Assembly (NCBI GenBank): GCA_002453165.1
Contig: DKGH01000219.1
Span: forward strand, 1 to 34,050
Reading direction: 5' to 3'
Source of the DNA: Verrucomicrobia bacterium UBA6775
GTDB lineage: Bacteria; Verrucomicrobiota; Verrucomicrobiia; Limisphaerales; UBA1096
Length of the DNA stretch: 34,050 nucleotides
Of the stretch, positions 14,662 to 22,733 are shown piece by piece. The position numbers were made by a program, and so were the translations under genes. The notes under the pieces are model-generated. The model had not been told where the DNA came from. It saw only the letters and a program-made list of their open reading frames with translations, and did no database searches. Positions within the stretch are counted from its first letter, which is position 1, and each line of letters opens with the position of its first letter.

Positions 14662-15522
14662 TCATTTATTCGGATCGCGGTGGAAGCGCTTGGTTTTGGT
14701 GATCCAGCGGAGGCCTTCCATGAGATGCTGATGGCCGAACTTGGTGGCGAGCGATTTCACTTCGTGGCCGAGCTCGGTGTAGAAAAAGCGGCCGCCCTCA
14801 TACTCTCGAATCCAGCTCACAGGATGATCCTTGCCCATCGGCTTGCCACCGCGGGTCTTGAAGTAATCGCGGACCGGGTCGTAGCTGGTTTCGTCGATTC
14901 GCAGCAGTACCTTCACGCCGGGCAGGCCGGTGACGGATTTGTCGTGGTTGGTCCAGTCGGCGGTGTAGTAAAACTCCGGGCCATAGCCTTTCACTGACGG
15001 ATGATCCTTGTTTTCCGTATCTACGATGAGCTTGGCCTTGACGAAATCGGAGTCGCTGTTGAAGTCGCACCCGACGAGCTTGGTCCACCATGGCCAGGTG
15101 TTGTGATGCACCGCCGCCGCGTGGAGGGCCATGATGCCGCCCCCGGCCTGATACCAGTCCTTGAGTTGTTTGCGCTGTTTTTCGTTGAGCGAATTACCGA
15201 TGTCGGTGGTGCTGTTGAAGATCACGGCCTGATAGAGGTGCAGCCGGGAAAAATCCTCCGGTGACTCGGAGACGTCAAACTGTGCGCCGTATTTGCCGCC
15301 GAGTTGGACGAGAAAACTGTTCAGTTCCGGGATGGCCGGGTGACGATACCAGGCGGTCTTTGAGAAAATAAGGACGCGCGTCAGTTCGTCCTTGTTGGGT
15401 TTGCCATCGCCGCGGTCGTCGCCGTCGTGTGCGTTCAGTCGGGCGTTGGTCGATCCGAGGAGTAGTAAGCCCGCGAATGAGGCGCCAACGATTCGAGTTT
15501 TGGAAAACATGGGGGCGATCAT
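14662..15522 (-). CDS. Exported ThuA-domain (class I glutamine amidotransferase-like) protein
   Basis: The product has 286 residues with a signal peptide (FAGLLLLGSTNARLNAH). The ThuA fold covers the rest: VLIFSKTAWYRHPAIPELNS, YQAVIFNSTTDIGNSLNEKQ, GGGIMALHAAAVHH, and near the end FYTELGHEVKS with the conserved H. ThuA was named for trehalose utilisation in rhizobia. PVC genomes hold many exported copies beside dehydrogenase-like propellers and Gfo/Idh/MocA enzymes, which suggests a role in periplasmic sugar breakdown. The reaction is not settled. The typical partner gene here, the propeller/azurin fusion, is downstream but separated by the toxin-antitoxin pair. Confidence 0.9.
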   Translation of the reverse strand: MIAPMFSKTRIVGASFAGLLLLGSTNARLNAHDGDDRGDGKPNKDELTRVLIFSKTAWYRHPAIPELNSFLVQLGGKYGAQFDVSESPEDFSRLHLYQAVIFNSTTDIGNSLNEKQRKQLKDWYQAGGGIMALHAAAVHHNTWPWWTKLVGCDFNSDSDFVKAKLIVDTENKDHPSVKGYGPEFYYTADWTNHDKSVTGLPGVKVLLRIDETSYDPVRDYFKTRGGKPMGKDHPVSWIREYEGGRFFYTELGHEVKSLATKFGHQHLMEGLRWITKTKRFHRDPNK

Positions 15523-15617
15523 CCGGTTTTAACTTCGGCTTGCAAGCCGATTTGATGGCGTTTTTGTATTGAAAAAATGTCATATCTTAATATTATTTCC
15601 GAATTCATATTGTTGTC

Positions 15618-16568
15618 ATGGTAGAACTTTGCAAAAAAATCTCCGAGTCGAAAGCGTTCACCAACTTCATCCTCTGCGTCATCGGTGCGGCGGCAGTGGT
15701 GGTGGGCATGCAGACGTACAAGGCGTTCGAACTGGAACATCGTGCCGTGCTGGACACGCTGGACGCGGTGATCCTCGGAATTTTTATTTTCGAGGTCGTC
15801 ATCAAGATCGTGGCACAGGGGAGGCAACCGCAAAACTATTTCAAGGATGCGTGGAACATTTTTGATTTTTCAATCGTGGCGGTGTGCCTGTTGCCGATTC
15901 AGTCAAATGACTTTGTCGCCGTGCTACGCCTGGCCCGCGTGCTGCGTGTGTTGAAGCTCGTCTCTGCGATCCCGCGACTGCAGGTTTTGGTTGGGGCGGT
16001 GCTGAAAAGCATCCCGTCTATCGGCTATGTGTTCCTGCTGGCCACGCTGCATTTTTACATCTACGGCTGCATGGCCACGTTTCTTTACTCCGAAAACGAC
16101 CCGGTGCACTTTCGCAACCTGCAGACCTCGATGCTGTCGCTTTTCCGGGCGGTGACGCTGGAAGACTGGACCGATCTGATGTACATCAACATGTATGGCA
16201 GTGCGAATTATGGTTACGATGCGTCGACGTATGAAATGTTAGCCGAGATGGGCATTAGCCAGGACGAGGTGAAGTCGAGTGCATCGCCCTTCACGGCGGC
16301 ACTGTTTTTCGTGAGCTTTATTTTGACCGGCGCGATGATCGTGTTGAACCTGTTCGTAGGTGTGATGTTGACCGGGATGGAGGATGCCAAAAAGGAGCAG
16401 GAACTGGCGAGTCGGCTGGAAAAGAACGGGGAGGAGCAGATTGACCTGAAGGAGGAGTTCGCCAAGCTGGACCAGCATCTGCAGGAGTTCACAACCGAAA
16501 TGGCACAGCGGCTCGAGGTGCTAAATCGCTTGGCCGAAAAACAAAACGAGAAGCCAGGTTCATCGTAG
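15618..16568 (+). CDS. Bacterial voltage-gated cation channel, single-domain (BacNav/BacCav type)
   Basis: The 316-residue protein has six membrane segments: S1 about 14-34, S2 about 47-66, S3 about 78-93, S4 about 99-122, S5 about 134-156 and S6 about 224-252. S4 carries the voltage-sensor series R104, R107, R110, K113. The pore loop holds FRAVTLEDWTD, with the filter TLEDWTD at 180-186. NaChBac and NavAb have TLESWA/SM, and the engineered calcium-selective NavAb has TLDDWSD. The extra Asp183 and Asp186 therefore suggest calcium selectivity, which is inference. A long polar insertion (about 194-222) separates pore from S6. After S6, a charged helix of about 50 residues looks like the coiled coil that assembles the tetramer. 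The gene is divergent from the ThuA gene and has no obvious Shine-Dalgarno site. Confidence 0.9.
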   Translation: MVELCKKISESKAFTNFILCVIGAAAVVVGMQTYKAFELEHRAVLDTLDAVILGIFIFEVVIKIVAQGRQPQNYFKDAWNIFDFSIVAVCLLPIQSNDFVAVLRLARVLRVLKLVSAIPRLQVLVGAVLKSIPSIGYVFLLATLHFYIYGCMATFLYSENDPVHFRNLQTSMLSLFRAVTLEDWTDLMYINMYGSANYGYDASTYEMLAEMGISQDEVKSSASPFTAALFFVSFILTGAMIVLNLFVGVMLTGMEDAKKEQELASRLEKNGEEQIDLKEEFAKLDQHLQEFTTEMAQRLEVLNRLAEKQNEKPGSS

Positions 16569-16623
16569 AATCGACTTGTGCCGGGACGATTTCCGCAGGA
16601 GAATTCCCCCGGTTTAGAACGAC

Positions 16624-16899
16624 ATGACAAAGATTAAACAAACCATGTTGGCGGCGGTGGCCGGTATGCTGCTCGTGAGCGGCTGTGCCACGGAGCCGGG
16701 TAAAAAGACGGCAGTTGGAGCCGGTGTTGGTGCGTTGGTCGGTGCGGCTGCAGGCGCGGTCATCGGCCATCAATCCGGTGAACGCGACAAGGGCGCCCTT
16801 GTGGGTGGCCTCATCGGAGCTGGCGTGGGCGGCGCGGTTGGCAATGCCAAGGAAGCCGAGAAAAAAAAGGCAGCAGCGCCGAAGCCCCCGAAAAAGTAA
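16624..16899 (+). CDS. Small glycine-zipper lipoprotein
   Basis: The 91-residue product has a lipoprotein signal with the lipobox LVSGC (Cys about 21). Two glycine-zipper hairpins follow, AVGAGVGALVGAAAGAVIG and GALVGGLIGAGVGGAVG. The tail is Lys/Pro-rich. Proteins of this YMGG/glycine-zipper type pack as helical hairpins in the outer membrane or periplasm, and some are linked to envelope stress, but no specific role can be given. GGAG at about 16598-16601 lies too far from the ATG to be a strong ribosome site. A clear terminator follows. Confidence 0.85.
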   Translation: MTKIKQTMLAAVAGMLLVSGCATEPGKKTAVGAGVGALVGAAAGAVIGHQSGERDKGALVGGLIGAGVGGAVGNAKEAEKKKAAAPKPPKK

Positions 16900-16923
16900 C
16901 ACCAGGAAATCATTGATTTTTCC

Positions 16924-16955
16924 AAGGAGAGCCTAAGACTGGCTCTCCTTTTTTG
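16924..16955 (+). terminator. Rho-independent terminator after the lipoprotein gene
   Basis: The stem AAGGAGAGCC/GGCTCTCCTT (10 bp, perfect), with a 7-nt loop, runs into TTTTG. It ends only a few bases before the PIG-L gene start, so that gene needs its own promoter or partial read-through. Confidence 0.88.
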
Positions 16956-16958
16956 TTT

Positions 16959-17837
16959 ATGAAGGTTCTTTTCGTTCACGCACATTTCGACGATTATGAG
17001 TTTTGCACGGCCGGCACGTTCGAGGTGTGGCGACGAAAACTGGGCGCTGATTTTCAGGCCAAGGTCATCGTCTGCACCGACGGCAAGGGCGGGCACCATC
17101 GGTTGTCCCGCGAGGAGACCGCCCGTGTACGGCTGGAGGAACAGTTGAAGTCCGCCGCACTTGGGCAATATGAGTTCGAGCAACTCAGACTGCCGGACGG
17201 TGAACTGCCGAGGGAAGCCTGCCTGCAGGTGGACGTGCCGTTATTGGCGGCGTTGTGGAAGGCGATTCGCGACTTCGAGCCGGACTACCTATTTGCGCCA
17301 CCCGTACCGAATGACCCGCTGGCGGGAATTCACGTTGACCATGTCGCGGTGGCAGATGCGGTTCGGCGGGTGGCCTACATGATCAACGTACCACATGCAT
17401 TCACGCCGGAGTATCCCTGTGACGACCCCGAGCCACCACCGTGCAAGGTGCCTGTGATTCTCAACGCGTACGATTCGTACATGTTTGGAGAGAACGCGTT
17501 TGACCTTGTGGTGGATGTCAGCGAGGCGTTTGAATTGATGGTCGAGATGAGTTGGTGCCACCAATCGCAGGTCACCGAGTGGCTGCCGTGGGTGGGGCGG
17601 CACGACATGGACTACCCGAAGTCGATCGACGAATGGCGTGTCACCCTTGAGCGACGGTATGCCAAGCGCAACGCGGAGCTTGGCCTGGGCGACCAGCCGA
17701 TGGCGGAGTTTTTCACCGTCACTGCCTGGGGGGAGATTCCTACGCCGGAGCGATTGAAGGCGGACTTTCCGAACCTCATCACACCGCCCGAGGTCGAGTC
17801 GCGCTTGGCCAAGCGTCTGGCCCGCTGGCAACTCTAA
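16959..17837 (+). CDS. PIG-L/LmbE-type zinc deacetylase
   Basis: The start at ATG 16959 gives 292 residues beginning MKVLFVHAHFDDYE. The HFDDYE stretch corresponds to the family's zinc site P/A-H-x-D-D-x-E. VICTDGKGGHH, LRLPDG and GIHVDHVAVADAV (second His zinc ligand region) follow in order. Members remove acetyl groups from GlcNAc-linked lipids or thiols, such as MshB, BshB and PIG-L. The substrate here is open. TTG 16953, two codons earlier, is in frame but lies inside the terminator tail. The C-terminus, SRLAKRLARWQL, is encoded by a full palindrome copy (17801-17815). Another copy follows the stop at once, so the gene's end seems to have been shaped by the element. Confidence 0.88.
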   Translation: MKVLFVHAHFDDYEFCTAGTFEVWRRKLGADFQAKVIVCTDGKGGHHRLSREETARVRLEEQLKSAALGQYEFEQLRLPDGELPREACLQVDVPLLAALWKAIRDFEPDYLFAPPVPNDPLAGIHVDHVAVADAVRRVAYMINVPHAFTPEYPCDDPEPPPCKVPVILNAYDSYMFGENAFDLVVDVSEAFELMVEMSWCHQSQVTEWLPWVGRHDMDYPKSIDEWRVTLERRYAKRNAELGLGDQPMAEFFTVTAWGEIPTPERLKADFPNLITPPEVESRLAKRLARWQL

Positions 17838-17857
17838 CCAAGCGCTTGGCCAAGCGG
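17838..17857. repeat. Palindrome copy right after the PIG-L stop codon
   Basis: CCAAGCGCTTGGCCAAGCGG directly follows the TAA at 17835-17837. The stretch 17836-17859 is identical over 24 bp to 2302-2325, also at a stop codon. Confidence 0.92.
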
Positions 17858-17904
17858 ACGTTAGGGCTTGATGGAATTTCGGCTCTTTTTATACTGGGCG
17901 TGGC

Positions 17905-18765
17905 ATGGGGTCACTGGATCAATTTGAGAGTGCGTTCAATGCTGCGGCAAAGGAGATGTTCAGGCCGCAGCTGGTTGCCATCGGCCGGGTTTTGATCGTT
18001 CACGATTTACCGGAGCCGTTGCAGGATGATTTCCTCTACTTGGCCAAGGGCTTTCTGTCTGCACTGGAGCAGGGGGGCAAGGTGGAGTGGGAGTTGTTCG
18101 GTGGCTCGGAGCGTTTTGCGGTGAAGTCGGTGCTGGATGCGGTCGAATCGTATCGCCCAGAATTGATCGTGACGTACCGGCATCTTCACTGTGACGCTGC
18201 GGATTGGCCGTACGGACTCGGGGCTCATGTGGATGTGCTGACGCAGGCGACGACCACCCCGGTGTTGATCCTGCCGAATCCGGATCGCGAAAATCTCCCC
18301 AACCATAAGTTGAAAAACACCGACCGCGTGATGGCGGTGACGGATCACTTGGCGGGCGACCATCGATTGGTCAGCTATGCGTCTGAGTTTACCGAGCCGG
18401 GAGGGACTCTTTATCTGTCGCATGTTGAGGACGCTGCGGTGTTCGATCGGTACATCCGCGCGATCACCAAGATTCCGGACTTGGACACCGACACAGCCCG
18501 GGCGCAAATCAAGGCACGGCTGTTAAAGGATCCGAACGATTACGTTGAGTCCTGCCGCGCGGGGTTGGCCGTGCAAGCCAGGGGGATTCGGGTCGAGGGA
18601 CGGGTGAAACTGGGATGTCGGCTGTCGGACTACCGCGAGTTGATCGATGAAAACGAAATCGATCTGCTGGTGATGTACACCAAGGACGAGGATCAGTTGG
18701 CAATGCACGGCGTGGCGTATCCTCTGGCCGTGGAGTTGCGCGAGACACCGCTATTGATGCTGTAG
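17905..18765 (+). CDS. Universal-stress-protein-like protein coupled to an antiporter
   Basis: The 286-residue soluble protein has two Rossmann-like halves of USP type. The first (about 25-130) has GRVLIVHDLPEP, SYRPELIVTYRH and a TTTPVLILPNP end strand. The second (about 140-286) has DRVMAVTDHLAGDH, GGTLYLSHVEDAAVFD, ENEIDLLVMYTKDED and ELRETPLLML. The ATP-binding G-x2-G-x9-G-S/T motif is not evident, so nucleotide binding is uncertain. Its TAG stop overlaps the strong ribosome site of the next gene, nine bases before that gene's ATG. The two are therefore surely co-transcribed, and the protein may sense stress for the transporter, as USP domains do for several cation antiporters (inference). 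Confidence 0.72.
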   Translation: MGSLDQFESAFNAAAKEMFRPQLVAIGRVLIVHDLPEPLQDDFLYLAKGFLSALEQGGKVEWELFGGSERFAVKSVLDAVESYRPELIVTYRHLHCDAADWPYGLGAHVDVLTQATTTPVLILPNPDRENLPNHKLKNTDRVMAVTDHLAGDHRLVSYASEFTEPGGTLYLSHVEDAAVFDRYIRAITKIPDLDTDTARAQIKARLLKDPNDYVESCRAGLAVQARGIRVEGRVKLGCRLSDYRELIDENEIDLLVMYTKDEDQLAMHGVAYPLAVELRETPLLML

Positions 18766-18771
18766 GAGGAG
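18764..18771 (+). promoter_or_regulatory. Strong Shine-Dalgarno site of the antiporter gene
   Basis: AGGAGGAGGT overlaps the TAG stop of the USP-like gene and lies just before ATG 18775. It is one of the few good Shine-Dalgarno sites in the window and implies translational coupling. Confidence 0.8.
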
Positions 18772-18774
18772 GTC

Positions 18775-20190
18775 ATGGATATTTCATTGTTAGCTGCTTC
18801 AGATCACGGCGCCCACGCGGTGGAGCCGTGGATCACCTACCTGTTCAGCGGTCTGCTGGGGGCGATGGTGGTGTGCCTTGCGTTGGAGGAAAAAATCCAC
18901 GCGAAGAAATCGGTGATCGTCGGCGTGACGGCAGTGATCGCACTTTTGCTGGGCGCGTTTACCGGCATCCTGCCGTTCGGTCCGGTGGATCTGCCCAATG
19001 GACACAAGATGAACTTGCCGGTGTTTATCCCGGGCATCGAGTGGGGGGTGGTGACGATCATTCTTGGATCCAGTTTGTTTGTGGATGTCACCAGTAAATC
19101 CGGTTTGTTTACATTTATCGCCATCAAGTTGACGAAAATGTCGAAAGGCGATCCGCGGCGGTTGCTTTGGTTTTACGGCGTGATGACCGTGGTGTTTAGC
19201 GCCGTGCTCAATAATGTCACCGCGATGATCATCGTCGGCTCGCTGAGCGCCGTGTCGCTCGGCAAACTTGGCCAACGGGAGAAACTGCTTGGCTTTTTGT
19301 TGGTGGAGGGGCTGCTGACCAACATCGGGGGGCTGCTCACGCTGATTTCATCCGTCCCCAATATCATCGTCGGCACCACGGCGGAGATTGGATTCATCAC
19401 TTTTTTCCTCAAGGCTGCGCCGTACGTTGTCGTGGCGACCGCCGCCACCATCGTGATGGGGGCACGGGTGTTCGGTATTGAGTCGCTCAAGACCGACGAG
19501 GAACGGGCTGTAGCGCTTGGCCAAGTTTCGAGTTTTGACGAACGGGACGGCATCGAGAGCATGGGCTTCTTTTGGTTTGGGGCCGCGATGCTGCTGTTGT
19601 TCATCTGCTTTATCGCGTCGGCCTCGTTCGATGGTTGGCCAATTGGTAAGCTGGGAATGGGCTTTGTGGCGATGATGTTCGCCGTGATCATGCTGTGCAA
19701 ATTCAAGTCGAGCGTCGGCAAGTTTTACAGCGGCATCGACTGGGATCTGCTGTTCTTTTTCGTCTACCTGTTCGTCGCCATCTACGCGATGGAGCAGGCC
19801 GGCGTGCTGGAACTAATCGGCAAAGGCATCGAGCCGATCATCGTAATGGGCGCCAAGCTGGGCGGCGGCCTGTTACTGGTCTCCTCCGCCGTGGCCAGCA
19901 GCGTGACCGACAACATCCCGCTCGCCGCGGTGCTGTCAAACATCCTCAAGTCGATGGATCCGGCCGTCGACCCCCGCATGTGGTGGTCGGTAATCTTTGG
20001 GGCGAATCTCGGCGGTAACCTGACACCAATCGGCTCGGCGTCCACACTCGTGGCAGTGACCATCATGCACAAACATGACCTGAAAATTTCCTTCATGGGC
20101 TTCGTCAAAAAAGCCCTCCCGTTTGCCATCCTCCATATCATCCTCGCGACAGCCTACGTCCTCTTCGTCCTAGAACACCTGCCGGGGTAA
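18775..20190 (+). CDS. NhaD/ArsB-type (ion transporter superfamily) Na+/H+ antiporter or anion permease
   Basis: The 471-residue protein has about eleven to twelve membrane segments. Two inverted halves each carry a broken-helix signature: LNNVTAMIIVGSLSAVSLG then LTNIGGLLTLISSVPNIIVG in the first, and VTDNIPLAAVLSNI then GANLGGNLTPIGSASTLVAV in the second. These N-N/D-N-x-x and N-x-G-G-x-x-T-x-I/P-x-x-S motifs are shared by NhaD antiporters, ArsB and the citrate/SLC13 branch. The closest overall look is NhaD-like. The transported ion cannot be fixed by reading. VALGQV (19513-19525) is encoded by a palindrome copy in the cytoplasmic loop between halves. The start is fixed by the Shine-Dalgarno site. 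Confidence 0.85.
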   Translation: MDISLLAASDHGAHAVEPWITYLFSGLLGAMVVCLALEEKIHAKKSVIVGVTAVIALLLGAFTGILPFGPVDLPNGHKMNLPVFIPGIEWGVVTIILGSSLFVDVTSKSGLFTFIAIKLTKMSKGDPRRLLWFYGVMTVVFSAVLNNVTAMIIVGSLSAVSLGKLGQREKLLGFLLVEGLLTNIGGLLTLISSVPNIIVGTTAEIGFITFFLKAAPYVVVATAATIVMGARVFGIESLKTDEERAVALGQVSSFDERDGIESMGFFWFGAAMLLLFICFIASASFDGWPIGKLGMGFVAMMFAVIMLCKFKSSVGKFYSGIDWDLLFFFVYLFVAIYAMEQAGVLELIGKGIEPIIVMGAKLGGGLLLVSSAVASSVTDNIPLAAVLSNILKSMDPAVDPRMWWSVIFGANLGGNLTPIGSASTLVAVTIMHKHDLKISFMGFVKKALPFAILHIILATAYVLFVLEHLPG

Positions 20191-20316
20191 AGGTGAGTCA
20201 AATGGGTGAACTGGTTGCGGTGCTTTTCAGGATGACCAAACGATTTTGACCGTATGAATAATCGTTGCAGAACGCGGCCTGTTAAATCACGCTTGCCGGC
20301 AGCACAATCTCAGGCG

Positions 20317-21759
20317 ATGAACGATTTGACGAACATAGACGGATTCGGTGGGGTGAGCCGGCGGGCGATGTTGCAGCGATGCGGCATGGGCGTTGGTGCG
20401 CTTGGTTTGTGGAGTTTGTTGCAGCAGGAGGGTCTCGCCGGGACGAGTACTTTGTCGCCTAAGCGGTCGCACTTTGCGCCCAAGGCCAAGTCGGTAATCT
20501 GGATTTTTGCCAACGGTGGCCATAGTCAGGTCGATACGTGGGATTACAAGCCGGCCTTGGCCAAGCGCGATGGCCAGACGCTTGACGGCTTCGACCGTTT
20601 TACCGGCTTTTTCGCCAACGCCGTCGGTGGCCTGATGAAAAGCCCGTTCGAGTTCAAACCGCACGGCCAATGCGGCAAACATATCTCATCCATTTTTCCA
20701 AACCTCTCCCGGCACGCAGACCGGATGGCGTTCGTCCACTCGGGACACACGGAGAGCAACAACCATTCGCCTGCGCTGTTCATGATGAACTGTGGCCTGC
20801 CGAGAATGGGGTATCCCTGCGTTGGATCGTGGGTGACGTACGGGCTTGGCAGCAGCAGCGACAGCCTCCCGGCTTTTGTGGTGATGAGTGATCCTAAGGG
20901 GCGCGGATTGCCCAAGGGCCACGCGGCCAACTGGGGTGCCGGTTTTTTGCCCAGCGTGTATCAGGGCACGCACTTTCGCCCCTCCGGTGACCCGATCGAC
21001 AACCTGTATCGCCCGAAGGAGATGACAGCTGCGCAGCAGCGTCGGCAGCTGGATTTGCTGAAACAACTCAACCGGCAGCATCTCCAGACGCGTCCGTACG
21101 AGGAGGAACTGGAGGCGCGTATCGAAAGTTTCGAACTGGCTTACCGCATGCAGAGTGCCGCGCCGGATGCGTTAAACGTCCGGCAGGAACCGGAACACAT
21201 TCAGGAGCTTTATGGCCTCGAAGACGACCGCTGCAAGCACATCGCCGCACAGTGCCTGACCGCACGCCGGATGATCGAGCGTGGTGTGCGTTACGTGCAG
21301 ATTTACAGCGGCGGCATGGAGAATCAACGCAGCTGGGACGGTCACAACGACATCAAGGGCAACCACTCGCAATTCGCTGGCGAGACGGACAAGCCGGTGG
21401 CTGCGCTGATCACCGATTTGGCCCAGCGCGGTCTGCTCGATGAGACGCTGATCGTCTGGGGTGGAGAGTTTGGCAGGCTTCCGTTGGCGCAAAAGGGCAG
21501 CAAGCCGGGGCGCGACCACAATCCGCACGCGTTTACAACGTGGTTTGCTGGTGGTGGCATCAAAGGTGGCGTGAGTTACGGCGAGACCGACGAAATCGGG
21601 CACAAGGCCGCAGTCGACAAGGTGACGGTGAACGATCTGCACGCGACCATCCTGCATCTGCTGGGAATGGATCACGAGCGTTTGACCTACCGCTACAACG
21701 GCCGTGACTTTCGCCTCACCGACGTTTCTGGCAACGTCATCCGCGAAATCATAGCCTGA
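20317..21759 (+). CDS. Tat-exported DUF1501 protein
   Basis: The chosen start (ATG 20317) gives 480 residues with a twin-arginine signal, VSRRAMLQRCGMGVGALGLW. ATG 20254 would add 21 residues. The body has the DUF1501 landmarks: KSVIWIFANGGHSQVDTWDYKP, FVHSGHTESNNHSPALFMM, RRMIERGVRYVQIY, WDGHNDI, LIVWGGEFGRLP and GRDHNPHAFTTWFAGGGIKGG. The fold belongs to the alkaline phosphatase/sulfatase superfamily, which suggests hydrolysis of phosphate or sulfate esters, but no activity is established. In Planctomycetes and Verrucomicrobia the gene usually sits beside a DUF1549/DUF1553 cytochrome gene. None is here. The palindrome at 20556 encodes ALAKRD. Confidence 0.9.
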   Translation: MNDLTNIDGFGGVSRRAMLQRCGMGVGALGLWSLLQQEGLAGTSTLSPKRSHFAPKAKSVIWIFANGGHSQVDTWDYKPALAKRDGQTLDGFDRFTGFFANAVGGLMKSPFEFKPHGQCGKHISSIFPNLSRHADRMAFVHSGHTESNNHSPALFMMNCGLPRMGYPCVGSWVTYGLGSSSDSLPAFVVMSDPKGRGLPKGHAANWGAGFLPSVYQGTHFRPSGDPIDNLYRPKEMTAAQQRRQLDLLKQLNRQHLQTRPYEEELEARIESFELAYRMQSAAPDALNVRQEPEHIQELYGLEDDRCKHIAAQCLTARRMIERGVRYVQIYSGGMENQRSWDGHNDIKGNHSQFAGETDKPVAALITDLAQRGLLDETLIVWGGEFGRLPLAQKGSKPGRDHNPHAFTTWFAGGGIKGGVSYGETDEIGHKAAVDKVTVNDLHATILHLLGMDHERLTYRYNGRDFRLTDVSGNVIREIIA

Positions 21760-21768
21760 TGGTTTATT

Positions 21769-21816
21769 CGGACTCGCAGGCTCGTCCCTCCTTTTTGCGC
21801 TTGGCCAAGCGCTTGG
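21769..21816. repeat. Single inverted-repeat arm plus palindrome between convergent genes
   Basis: Bases 21769-21791 (beginning CGGACTCGCAGGCTCGTCCC) are a near-exact copy of the arms of the inverted repeat at 10542-10607. Five T follow, then GCGCTTGGCCAAGCGCTTGG at 21797-21816. Both spacers with this arm separate convergent genes and also hold a palindrome copy. Confidence 0.85.
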
Positions 21817-21824
21817 TTTTTAAC

Positions 21825-22733
21825 TCATCGTTTCAACGGGGCGGTGGAGTGGTGAAGCACCCATTTGTAGTCCGCGGCCCTGCCTCCGATGGAGCCGGCG
21901 TTCGGATAGTCGAGCCGCATGCGTTTTAGGACCGGTTCTTCCTTGGGCGCAGGGTCGGTCCATTTTTTTGTCTCCGCATGGCCATCCGCGAAGGCGTAGC
22001 CACAGCCGCCGTTATGGTAGTTGGCCGGGAGATTTCGCCAAAACTGAGTGGTGAAGGGGTACAGCACGAAGCCGCCGTTGTTGATGCTGTCCGGGTGTTC
22101 GTCGGCAAAAATCCATAGCTTGGAGGGGGAGGGATCGATGATGTGCGAAAGGGTGTCGTACTTGCGCCAACCGCGGCCGTGGATGCTGGAGTTGTTCATG
22201 TTCATCGAGGGATCGTAGAGGCCTCCCTCGATGAAGCCGTTCATCGAGACGCTACGAACGCGCGGCAGTTGCTTGTTTTTAATCTTCGCGGTGTACGTGT
22301 CGGATGGGCACTTGTAGATGCCGGCCGACTGGGTGTACGGGCCGAGCTTGGGATAAAAGTCGCCCATCACTTTTTTTGAACCGATCAGGTAGAGGACGTT
22401 GGTGTTGTCGCGGTTGTTTGGGCGAAAATCGAGGAAGCCGTTGATCCAGCCGCGGGGATCCTGAATATGCTTGGCGTTGGGCGGCAGCTTGTCCTCGTAG
22501 TCGCCGACGTACAGCTTCCATGCTGTGAGCAATTGCCGCTGATTGTTCAGGCAATAGATGCCGGTGGCGTTGCCCTTGGCCTTGGCCAGGGCCGGCAACA
22601 ACAGGCCGGCGAGGATCGCGATGATGGCGATCACGACCAGCAATTCGATCAGCGTGAAGCCCTTGGACAAGCGCTTGGTCAGGCGGCTATTTCGCGATGT
22701 CGAAACAGATGAGGTAGTCTTCGCTTCGCACAT
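21825..22733 (-). CDS. Second pseudopilin with H-X9-DG domain
   Basis: This 302-residue protein has the prepilin leader and helix KGFTLIELLVVIAIIAILAG (about residues 24-43). Then come CLNNQRQL, GIYKCPSDTYTAK and the terminal YHNGGCGYAFADGHAE (H-X9-DG). It is the same family as the product of 4418-5239. It overlaps the 3' end of the PQQ propeller gene by 47 bp in another frame, so the first ~16 residues are dictated by two genes. The basic leader SRLTKRLSKG is encoded by a degenerate tandem palindrome copy (about 22660-22682). Translational coupling to the propeller gene is likely. Confidence 0.87.
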   Translation of the reverse strand: MCEAKTTSSVSTSRNSRLTKRLSKGFTLIELLVVIAIIAILAGLLLPALAKAKGNATGIYCLNNQRQLLTAWKLYVGDYEDKLPPNAKHIQDPRGWINGFLDFRPNNRDNTNVLYLIGSKKVMGDFYPKLGPYTQSAGIYKCPSDTYTAKIKNKQLPRVRSVSMNGFIEGGLYDPSMNMNNSSIHGRGWRKYDTLSHIIDPSPSKLWIFADEHPDSINNGGFVLYPFTTQFWRNLPANYHNGGCGYAFADGHAETKKWTDPAPKEEPVLKRMRLDYPNAGSIGGRAADYKWVLHHSTAPLKR

